From an uncultured Actinomycetes bacterium (lineage in GTDB: Bacteria; Actinomycetota; Actinomycetes; Nanopelagicales; Nanopelagicaceae), in contig CAILBF010000223.1 in NCBI GenBank assembly GCA_903832395.1, forward strand, positions 1-7,838: 7,838 nucleotides of DNA, given 5' to 3'. Made by a program: the position numbers and the translations under genes. The notes beneath the pieces are model-generated. The model saw nothing but the letters and a program-made list of their open reading frames with translations, did not search any database and was not told where the DNA came from. Positions 1-5,517 of this stretch are shown here, piece after piece (within the stretch, counting starts at the first letter, position 1; every line of letters begins with the position of its first letter).

Positions 1-219
1 GGAGCCACGATTCCAGATCACTTAAAAGAGGCGGGGGAGCTGCGTATCAATCACGGCCAAGCATCCCTGGAAGAGCTCGGCTCACTGGCAGTTCCACCTA
101 TGACTAAAGATGCTATCGCTGGTCGCATCCGTCGATTGCTTGCAATGGCTGATAAACGTGCCAGTGAACTCGGAATTCCCGATACCGAGAGTGGGCTATC
201 ACCTGATTTGTTGAATTAA
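1..219 (+). CDS. whiA: WhiA-type DNA-binding regulator, C-terminal end only
   Basis: The open frame enters from the left edge and ends in TAA at 217-219, leaving 72 visible residues. They match the WhiA C-terminal helix-turn-helix as I know the family: an LKEAGELR segment, then ASLEELGSLA, PPMTKDAIAGRIRRLL and LAMADKRA, with a short tail ending GIPDTES...LLN. WhiA is a conserved regulator in Gram-positive bacteria. It controls division and sporulation genes in Streptomyces and has an N-terminal LAGLIDADG-like fold, which lies outside this window. In actinobacteria whiA commonly closes a uvrC-rapZ-yvcK-whiA run and is followed by gap, as here. An intrinsic terminator stands 57 bases after the stop. 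Nothing looks damaged; the gene is cut only by the window edge. The family call is confident, although the N-terminal domain cannot be checked. Confidence 0.93.
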   Translation, partial: GATIPDHLKEAGELRINHGQASLEELGSLAVPPMTKDAIAGRIRRLLAMADKRASELGIPDTESGLSPDLLN

Positions 220-255
220 ACACTCTTTCTAAGCGGGAGTGAGGACTATGCCCAC

Positions 256-264
256 TGATAGGAT
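256..264 (+). promoter_or_regulatory. Possible extended -10 promoter element upstream of gap
   Basis: TGATAGGAT reads as an extended -10: TGn followed by TAGGAT, a hexamer fitting the actinobacterial TANNNT pattern. No TTGACA-like -35 box lies 16-18 bases upstream. Transcription from it would begin near 271, giving gap a leader of about 88 bases that starts just before the 277-322 hairpin. A competing weak candidate is TTCAAA (296-301) with TTTTAT or TTTATT (319-325), which would overlap the terminator. Neither is proven. Confidence 0.3.
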
Positions 265-276
265 TCATCCCAAGGT

Positions 277-322
277 CCCAACGTTGTGGCAGCAATTCAA
301 ACCACCAACCGTTGGGTTTTTT
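277..322 (+). terminator. Intrinsic terminator hairpin between whiA and gap
   Basis: CCCAACG (277-283) pairs with CGTTGGG (310-316). The stem continues inward as TTG 284-286 with CAA 306-308, and TGG 287-289 with CCA 302-304. Single C bulges sit at 305 and 309, and the loop is 12 bases. Six T follow at 317-322. This is a textbook rho-independent terminator on the plus strand, most simply ending the whiA transcript. Only 24 bases separate the T-run from the gap ribosome binding site, so the gap promoter must overlap the hairpin or lie upstream of it. In the latter case the hairpin sits in the gap leader. Confidence 0.82.
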
Positions 323-359
323 ATTCGAAAGCCCTCCATGAGTAGCAAGGACGAATTTG

Positions 360-1358
360 ATGATTAATGTCGGAATCAATGGCTTCGGTCGCATCGGTCG
401 TAACTTCTTTCGCGCCAGCCTTACCAATCCAGATATCAATATCGTGGGAATCAACGACCTCACACCTAATAAGACGTTGGCACACCTTCTTAAATACGAC
501 TCAATCCTGGGCCGCCTAGGTCTTGAAGTAACTTTCACCGAAGATTCAATCACGGTAGATGGAAAGACGATCAAAGTATTCTCAGAGCGCGATCCAGCTA
601 ACTTGCCTTGGGGCTCAATCAAGGCCGATGTCGTAGTTGAATCAACGGGCCACTTCACCAAAGCTGCCGATGCTGGAAAGCACATTGCATCTGGAGCTAA
701 GAAAGTTATTATTTCGGCGCCAGCCTCCGATGAAGACATCACGATTGTCATGGGCGTAAACCATGAAAAGTACGATCCAGCAAACCACCACATTATTTCT
801 AACGCCTCATGTACAACAAACTGCCTAGCTCCAATGGCTAAAGTTCTAAACGATAACTGGGGCATTGTTAAGGGCTTGATGACAACGATTCATGCGTACA
901 CAAATGATCAAGTTATTCTTGACTTCCCACACCAGGATTTGCGCCGCGCACGTGCAGCGGCAACTAACATGATTCCAACCTCAACGGGCGCGGCTAAAGC
1001 AATCGCACTTGTTTTGCCAGAACTCAAAGGCAAGCTCGATGGTTATGCCATGCGCGTCCCAATTCCAACGGGCTCAGCAACTGATTTGACGGTCGAACTA
1101 GCTAAAGAGGCAACGGCTGCAGAGATTAATGCCGCTATGAAGGCCGCTTCAGAGGGTTCACTTAAGGGTTATTTGACCTACACGGAAGATCCAATCGTCT
1201 CGTCAGATATCGTCACGGATCCATCCTCATGTATCTTCGATTCAGGTTTAACGAAGGTAATCGGCAATCAAGTAAAGATTGTCGGCTGGTATGACAACGA
1301 GTGGGGTTACTCAAACCGTCTCGTCGACTTGATCAGTTATGTAGGCAAGACGCTTTAA
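360..1358 (+). CDS. gap: Glyceraldehyde-3-phosphate dehydrogenase, type I, NAD-preferring
   Basis: This cytosolic glycolytic enzyme oxidises and phosphorylates glyceraldehyde-3-P to 1,3-bisphosphoglycerate. The 332-residue product has the usual length. Visible marks are the Rossmann loop GINGFGRIGR (residues 5-14), Asp33 at the end of the second strand (usual for NAD rather than NADP use), the active-site SNASCTTNC with Cys151, His178 in TTIHAYT, the phosphate-site IPTSTGAAKA, and the C-terminal WYDNEWGYSNR (310-320). I place the start at ATG 360, because AAGGA at 347-351 is 8 bases upstream. An in-frame TTG at 357 would add one residue and sits too close to that site. The gene heads the plus-strand operon, and its stop overlaps the pgk start by one base (TAATG). 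It has structured leader DNA upstream, described separately. The identification is secure. Confidence 0.98.
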   Translation: MINVGINGFGRIGRNFFRASLTNPDINIVGINDLTPNKTLAHLLKYDSILGRLGLEVTFTEDSITVDGKTIKVFSERDPANLPWGSIKADVVVESTGHFTKAADAGKHIASGAKKVIISAPASDEDITIVMGVNHEKYDPANHHIISNASCTTNCLAPMAKVLNDNWGIVKGLMTTIHAYTNDQVILDFPHQDLRRARAAATNMIPTSTGAAKAIALVLPELKGKLDGYAMRVPIPTGSATDLTVELAKEATAAEINAAMKAASEGSLKGYLTYTEDPIVSSDIVTDPSSCIFDSGLTKVIGNQVKIVGWYDNEWGYSNRLVDLISYVGKTL

Positions 1359-2545
1359 TGCCAAATCTTGCAGATCTTGATGTAGGTGGGAAGCGAGTAT
1401 TTCTTCGCTGTGATCTGAATGTGCCATTAAAAGATGGTTCAATTAAAGATGACGGTCGAATCAAAGCCTCGCTTCCAACTATTCAACTTTTGCTAAAAGA
1501 GGGCGCATCGATTGTGATTGCTGCGCACTTAGGGCGCCCAAAAGGCGTGCCTGCCGCCGAGTTTTCATTAGCGCCAGTTGCTAAACGTCTTGGAGAATTG
1601 TTAGGTCAAGAGATTATTTTCACCGGCGAACTCACGGGGGAGTCAATTGCAAAGACTGCACAAGCTCTCATCCCGGGGCAAATTCTCTTGCTCGAAAATA
1701 TTCGCTTTGATGCCGCTGAAACAAGTAAAGATGAGGCCGAACGTTTAGTTTTTGCTAAGCAACTTGCCGAACTTGCCGACGTATATGTCGGTGATGGTTT
1801 TGGCGCAGTGCACCGCAAACACGCATCAGTCTTTGACTTACCTCAACTGTTGCCACATGCAGCTGGGCTACTCATTGCCGCCGAAGTAGAAGTGTTAAAG
1901 AAACTGACACAGAATCCCGCCCGCCCTTACGGCGTTGTACTAGGGGGCGCGAAAGTCTCAGACAAACTCGCAGTCATTGAAAATCTTCTTGGCAAGGTCG
2001 ATGTCTTGGCCATCGGTGGGGGAATGGTATTTACTTTTCTTGCCGCTCAAGGCAAAGAGATTGGCACTTCGCTCGTCGAGATGGAAATGATTGATACGGT
2101 CAAGGGATTAATTCATAGTGCGCAAGCAAAGGGCGTAAAACTTGTTCTTCCCACTGACATCGTTGTCGGGCCTAGCTTTAGCGCCGATGCATTACCAACT
2201 GTAGTTGGCGTTGATGCGATCCCAGCTAATCAAATGGGCCTAGATATTGGACCGGAATCTGCAGCTGCCTTTGCAACTGAGATTGAAAAATGCGTAACGG
2301 TTTTTTGGAACGGTCCAATGGGCGTCTTCGAGTTTGCTAACTTTGCCGCTGGAACCAAGGTCGTTGCCGCAGCGTTAACTAAAGTTTCAGGCATCTCCGT
2401 CGTAGGCGGTGGAGATTCAGCGGCTGCAGTCCGAGCTTTAGGCTTTGCCGACTCTGATTTTGGATATATTTCAACCGGTGGTGGCGCATCGCTTGAATAC
2501 TTAGAGGGCAAGGAACTTCCTGGCCTAGTGGCTTTAGGGTTATAA
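1358..2545 (+). CDS. pgk: Phosphoglycerate kinase
   Basis: This enzyme moves the acyl phosphate of 1,3-bisphosphoglycerate to ADP, the ATP-yielding step after GAPDH, in the cytosol. The 395-residue product has normal length. Motifs in order are RCDLNVP (17-23), HLGRPKG (57-63), Arg116 in LLENIRF, DGFGAVHRKHAS (146-157), the hinge and nucleotide segment GGAKVSDK (196-203), GPMGVFE (319-325) with the ribose-binding Glu325, and the glycine-rich GGGDS (350-354). The frame is open upstream to 1301 inside gap, but MPNLADL at ATG 1358 aligns with the family N-terminus. It shares the A of the gap stop codon (TAATG), with only a poor AGGCAAG site upstream. Translation is therefore probably coupled to gap by termination-reinitiation. 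Nothing in the catalytic set is missing. Confidence 0.98.
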   Translation: MPNLADLDVGGKRVFLRCDLNVPLKDGSIKDDGRIKASLPTIQLLLKEGASIVIAAHLGRPKGVPAAEFSLAPVAKRLGELLGQEIIFTGELTGESIAKTAQALIPGQILLLENIRFDAAETSKDEAERLVFAKQLAELADVYVGDGFGAVHRKHASVFDLPQLLPHAAGLLIAAEVEVLKKLTQNPARPYGVVLGGAKVSDKLAVIENLLGKVDVLAIGGGMVFTFLAAQGKEIGTSLVEMEMIDTVKGLIHSAQAKGVKLVLPTDIVVGPSFSADALPTVVGVDAIPANQMGLDIGPESAAAFATEIEKCVTVFWNGPMGVFEFANFAAGTKVVAAALTKVSGISVVGGGDSAAAVRALGFADSDFGYISTGGGASLEYLEGKELPGLVALGL

Positions 2546-2556
2546 GGAGATAAGCA

Positions 2557-3330
2557 ATGCGTAAACCGTTAATGGCTGGCAACTGGAAGATGAATTTGAA
2601 TCACCTTGAGGCCATTGCTGTTGCCCAAAAACTGGTTTACTCACTCAACGACAAAGATTTTGATGCCGTTGATGTCGCAATTATTCCGCCCTTTACTGAT
2701 ATTCGTTCGATCCAAACGCTTATTGATGGCGATCGCTTGCGCTTAACGTATGGCGCACAAGATTTATCTCCTGAGGCAAATGGCGCATTTACTGGAGACA
2801 TCTCGGGCTCGATGTTGCACAAACTCGGTTGCACATATGTTTTAGTCGGTCACTCCGAACGACGCGCAATTCATGGTGAGTCTGACACGCTAATTAATCG
2901 CAAGATGAAGGCCGCGCTTGCGCACGAGATGATTCCTATTTTCTGTGTAGGTGAAGAACTTTCAGTACGTGAATCTGGTGCACATGTCAGTCACGTCATT
3001 CGTCAGATTCGTGCTGGTCTTGAAGGTCTAAGCAAGCCAGATTTGAAGAAGATAGTTATTGCATACGAGCCCGTTTGGGCGATTGGTACTGGAAAAGTTG
3101 CAACGCCAGAGGATGCTCAAGAAGTCTGCGCAGCTATTCGCGAAGAGGTTGAAAATATCGGTTCACCTGAAATCGCCGCCGCGATGCGCATCCTTTATGG
3201 GGGCTCAGTGAAATCGCTGAATGTGGCTGAGATTATGGCCAAGCCCGATGTAGATGGCGCCCTTATAGGCGGGGCAAGCCTGGACCCGGAAGAGTTGGCA
3301 AAGATTGTGAAGTTTTACGCGCAAGGCTAA
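2557..3330 (+). CDS. tpiA: Triosephosphate isomerase
   Basis: It interconverts dihydroxyacetone phosphate and glyceraldehyde-3-P, feeding GAPDH encoded at the head of the same operon. The 257-residue protein has the standard single TIM-barrel length. Substrate-site Asn9 and Lys11 lie in AGNWKMN. The catalytic His99 lies in LVGHSERR, and the catalytic Glu171 in AYEPVWAIGTGKVAT, which also carries the closing loop 6. The phosphate-binding glycines appear in YGGSV and GALIGGASLD. ATG 2557 is supported by a strong Shine-Dalgarno, AAGGAG at 2544-2549, with 7 bases of spacing; this site overlaps the last base or two of the pgk TAA. The 11-base gap to pgk and the good ribosome site suggest independent initiation on one shared mRNA. 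Confidence 0.98.
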   Translation: MRKPLMAGNWKMNLNHLEAIAVAQKLVYSLNDKDFDAVDVAIIPPFTDIRSIQTLIDGDRLRLTYGAQDLSPEANGAFTGDISGSMLHKLGCTYVLVGHSERRAIHGESDTLINRKMKAALAHEMIPIFCVGEELSVRESGAHVSHVIRQIRAGLEGLSKPDLKKIVIAYEPVWAIGTGKVATPEDAQEVCAAIREEVENIGSPEIAAAMRILYGGSVKSLNVAEIMAKPDVDGALIGGASLDPEELAKIVKFYAQG

Positions 3331-3392
3331 GTAAGTACCAGGTCCAAATTGAAGGTATCCTTACCCTCTACGAAACAAGGAGTTTATTAACC

Positions 3393-3620
3393 GTGAAACT
3401 AGCTCTCTCAATCTTATTAATCATCACGAGCGTCTTGATGATCCTTTTAGTCCTTCTTCATAAGGGCAAGGGAAGCGGACTCTCAGATTTGTTCGGCGGT
3501 GGAATTTCCTCCAACTATGGCGGTTCATCCGTTGTAGAGCGCAACCTTGATCGCATCACAATCGTTGTTGGTGGCCTTTGGTTTGCTTTCGTTGTAGCTC
3601 TAAGTCTTGTTCTCAAGTAA
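3393..3620 (+). CDS. secG: SecG subunit of the SecYEG protein translocase
   Basis: The 75-residue protein is an inner-membrane accessory subunit of the SecYEG export channel. Two hydrophobic spans are visible, at about residues 2-22 and 54-74. They flank a cytosolic loop with HKGKGSGLSDLFGGG (23-37), a SecG signature, and a Ser/Gly-rich stretch before Arg50. The length is typical for actinobacterial SecG. The start is GTG 3393, with AAGGAG at 3377-3382 and a 10-base spacer, slightly long. No better start lies nearby. It follows tpiA by 62 bases, a stretch in which I see neither a convincing promoter nor a terminator, so it is probably co-transcribed. A tpiA-secG pairing is common in Gram-positive genomes. 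The identification is confident. Confidence 0.95.
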   Translation: MKLALSILLIITSVLMILLVLLHKGKGSGLSDLFGGGISSNYGGSSVVERNLDRITIVVGGLWFAFVVALSLVLK

Positions 3621-3655
3621 ATCTTTTTAATTACATTAGTTTTAGGGAGTAGTTA

Positions 3656-3994
3656 ATGGCAAGTGCAATTCGCGGAAGCCGAGTCGGCGCCGGTCCAATG
3701 GGCGAAGCAGAGCGCGGCGACTCTATCGCCCGTGCTTACGTTTCATATTTTTGTGCCAATGGACATGAAGTCCGTCCATCCTTTGCGGTGGAAGAGACTG
3801 TAGTTATTCCAGCTGAGTGGGACTGCCCAAAGTGCGGCTATCCAGCAGGACGCGATCGCAATAACCCACCCAGCCCAATTAAGAATGAGCCTTACAAGAC
3901 CCACCTTGCCTACGTAAAAGAGCGTCGTACCGATGCAGAGGGTGAGCGTTTGCTTGAAGAGGCCCTACGTAAATTACGCGGAGATGATGACTAA
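3656..3994 (+). CDS. rbpA: RbpA, RNA polymerase-binding transcription activator
   Basis: RbpA is an actinobacterial protein that binds RNA polymerase and the principal sigma factor and stabilises open promoter complexes. The 112-residue product shows the N-terminal signature IRGSRVGAGPMGEAERG (5-21), and a core with four likely zinc ligands: Cys33, His37, Cys57 and Cys60 (CPKCGYPAGRD). A proline-rich linker follows (NNPPSPIKNEPYK), then the C-terminal sigma-interaction helix region KTHLAYVKERR...LLEEALRKLRG (81-109). It resembles the zinc-type Streptomyces protein more than the mycobacterial form, which lacks the cysteine set. ATG 3656 has AGGGAG at 3644-3649 with 6 bases of spacing. The gene lies 35 bases after secG and its last 4 bases overlap the convergent pgi. 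It is probably the last gene of the glycolytic operon. Confidence 0.96.
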   Translation: MASAIRGSRVGAGPMGEAERGDSIARAYVSYFCANGHEVRPSFAVEETVVIPAEWDCPKCGYPAGRDRNNPPSPIKNEPYKTHLAYVKERRTDAEGERLLEEALRKLRGDDD

Positions 3995-5517
3995 ATCGCT
4001 TTAAGCGCGTCAAGAAGTTCGTCAATACCCACACTTCGGTTGATTAAGTTCAATCGCAAGAGTGGGTATTTTCTTTTCGCAAGGGCTGCAGCATCACCGA
4101 GGGCCTGCGCACTGATGAGAGTTTTAAAACCGAAGGATTGACCTGGGATTGCAAAATCCTGTGCAACATCGCCTGTGATTTGAAGGAAGGCACCGTTTTG
4201 TTGCCCACCTTTATGAAATTGACCCGTGGAGTGTAGGAAACGAGGACCCCAGCCAAAAGTGACTGGTCGATGCGATTTCTCAGAGAGCAAAGCGCGGAGC
4301 TCAACGATTTTCGCATCCGTTATTCGATCTAGATATGCCATGACGGCGATATAGCCATCGCTAGGGATTGCGTTAATGAAATTCTTAATCGCCGAAGTCA
4401 ATGAATCACCGTTACCAAAGATTTCAATCTCACCATCTTGGGCATTTGGAGAAAAAGTGGGTAGAACGCCGGCCCACTGATCTAAGAGCGTTGCAGTTGC
4501 CGCTTTAGCTTCAGTGACGTTGGGTTGGTTAAATGGATCTATTCCAAGGGCTACACCAACAAGGGCTGTGACCCACTCCCAGATAATAAACTGCGAAGCT
4601 AAGTCACTTTCAATTACAAGGTCGGCTACTCCAGCATAGGCAACGGAAAAAGTATCTGCGTTGGTGCCAGCCTCAATCACAATCGGTAGGCGACCAACTT
4701 GGTTTTTGCCAGTTGACTCAGCAACCAACTGTTCGACCCAATCGCTCAAGCCCGGCATGCCAGAGCCACCATCGCAGAAGCTCATGTATTGATCGGCCTT
4801 ATATGCAATTGCGTAGGCCATGTCTACGACCATTGTTGGATCTTTCAGAAAGGCGGCCTTTGTCTCACTGGCGTTATCGAGCAAAACGGAGACATCGACA
4901 CCAATGAGCGCACTCGGCACTAAACCAAAGGCACTCAAGACACTAAAGCGTCCGCCAACATGTGGATCGGCATTAATGACGCTATAGCCGTCGGCCTTTG
5001 CGCTGCTATCTAGCGGAGAGCCAGGATCGGTAACAATGACGATGTAGTCCTGCGGGGCAAGGTTGGCATCTCTAAATAGTTTTTCAAAGAAAGCTCGTTG
5101 CGATGCCGTTTCAATTGTTGCTCCCGATTTAGAACTAACCACGACTAACATTTTTGATGCATCGCTATTGGCAATGTGGGCAATGTAATTAGGGTCAGTG
5201 GAATCGAGGATGAAGAGTTCGCGGTTGTATGTGCGTGCAATTACTTCTGGCCCAAGAGAGGAGCCGCCCATTCCACATAAAACCACGGTCAATTTATCGC
5301 GATGTTTGGCAGAGAGGGCATCTAATGCAGGTAATAAATCGCGTGAGGCTTCAGGTAAATCAATCCAGTTGAGGCGAACTGCCGCCTCGATCGCTGCTTC
5401 TGCGCCCCACAGTGTTGCATCTTTGCGAGCTAAACGTTCGTGGGCTGCAACGAGGGCAACATAGCGCGCATCGGCTCTATCGATTTGTAAAATTGCTTTG
5501 CCGGAAAGTCTGCTCAT
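3991..5517 (-). CDS. pgi: Glucose-6-phosphate isomerase, actinobacterial type
   Basis: It interconverts glucose-6-P and fructose-6-P in the cytosol, linking glycolysis to the transketolase/transaldolase products. The 508-residue protein carries two sugar-isomerase (SIS) domains. Visible motifs are GMGGSSLGP (82-90), SSKSGATIET (128-137), GGRFSVLSAFGLVP (188-201), the catalytic-Glu segment VAESTGK with Glu267, PFNQPNVTEAK with Lys338, and STGQFHKGGQQNG with His435. The last three resemble the Pgi half of bifunctional transaldolase/Pgi proteins more than E. coli Pgi. ATG 5517 overlaps the tal stop as ATGA, with only a weak GCGGATG upstream, so translation is probably coupled to tal. The stop TAG at 3991-3993 overlaps the rbpA stop region. 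The C-terminus is encoded through a plus-strand terminator hairpin. I see no clear terminator for this strand. Confidence 0.95.
   Translation of the reverse strand: MSRLSGKAILQIDRADARYVALVAAHERLARKDATLWGAEAAIEAAVRLNWIDLPEASRDLLPALDALSAKHRDKLTVVLCGMGGSSLGPEVIARTYNRELFILDSTDPNYIAHIANSDASKMLVVVSSKSGATIETASQRAFFEKLFRDANLAPQDYIVIVTDPGSPLDSSAKADGYSVINADPHVGGRFSVLSAFGLVPSALIGVDVSVLLDNASETKAAFLKDPTMVVDMAYAIAYKADQYMSFCDGGSGMPGLSDWVEQLVAESTGKNQVGRLPIVIEAGTNADTFSVAYAGVADLVIESDLASQFIIWEWVTALVGVALGIDPFNQPNVTEAKAATATLLDQWAGVLPTFSPNAQDGEIEIFGNGDSLTSAIKNFINAIPSDGYIAVMAYLDRITDAKIVELRALLSEKSHRPVTFGWGPRFLHSTGQFHKGGQQNGAFLQITGDVAQDFAIPGQSFGFKTLISAQALGDAAALAKRKYPLLRLNLINRSVGIDELLDALKAI
4024..4077 (+). terminator. 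Intrinsic terminator for the gap-rbpA operon, inside the pgi coding region
   Basis: On the plus strand AATACCCAC (4024-4032) pairs perfectly with GTGGGTATT (4062-4070). After one A/A mismatch, CTT 4034-4036 pairs with AAG 4058-4060, and GATT/AATC can close near the tip. A T-rich tail TTTTCTTTT follows at 4069-4077. Read on the minus strand, the hairpin is followed by GACGAAC with no T-run, so it should work in one direction only. It lies about 30 bases after the rbpA stop, and no intergenic space exists for a terminator. In pgi the tail encodes Lys481-Arg482-Lys483 and the hairpin Tyr484 to Ile498. Confidence 0.8.

Larger units (their letters stand above)
248..367 (+). other. Possible 39-codon leader ORF running through the terminator into the gap start
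   Basis: An ATG at 248 opens 39 codons ending in TAA at 365-367, so the frame overlaps the gap start (ATG 360) by 8 bases. A good Shine-Dalgarno, GGGAG at 235-239, stands 8 bases upstream. That site is partly paired in a possible hairpin, CACTC 221-225 with GAGTG 237-241. The predicted peptide begins MPTDRIHPKV, has one Trp at residue 14, and ends in the acidic run KDEFDD. I recognise no family. Against a real gene, the frame contains a strong terminator hairpin at 277-322, whose T-run is read as Phe-Phe. If translated, ribosomes would cover that hairpin and could couple read-through to gap expression. It may equally be a chance frame. Conservation and ribosome occupancy would decide. Confidence 0.25.

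Noticed and set aside
113..865. A 250-codon open frame on the minus strand across the whiA end, the leader and gap.
   Set aside because: It is antisense to strongly conserved gap codons, crosses the terminator, and its predicted protein shows no recognisable family features; a shadow frame.
1301..1357. A 19-codon upstream extension of pgk overlapping gap.
   Set aside because: The added residues are out-of-frame gap sequence, and the family N-terminus aligns with ATG 1358.
3336..3365. Competing TACC/GGTA/TACC short repeats between tpiA and secG that could form alternative hairpins.
   Set aside because: Stems are only 4 bp with no T-run, far weaker than the two terminators in the window.
3501..3525. 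GGAAT and GTT spaced 17 bases apart inside secG, resembling a SigR-type (disulfide-stress) promoter upstream of rbpA.
   Set aside because: The usual SigR spacing is about 18 bases, the motif is short, and these bases encode the conserved Gly/Ser loop of SecG, so chance is the simpler reading.
3607..3637. TTGTTC with a TTACAT/TACATT-like hexamer as a possible rbpA promoter.
   Set aside because: The -10 candidates match only 3-4 of 6 consensus positions and the stretch is AT-rich, so such matches are expected by chance.
3968..4007. Short inverted repeats CGTAA-A-TTACG (3968-3978) and CGCTTTAAGCG (3997-4007) as a possible two-way terminator at the rbpA/pgi junction or a terminator for pgi.
   Set aside because: Stems of 4-5 bp with 1-3 base loops and no following T-tract on either strand; the 4024-4077 hairpin explains plus-strand termination better.
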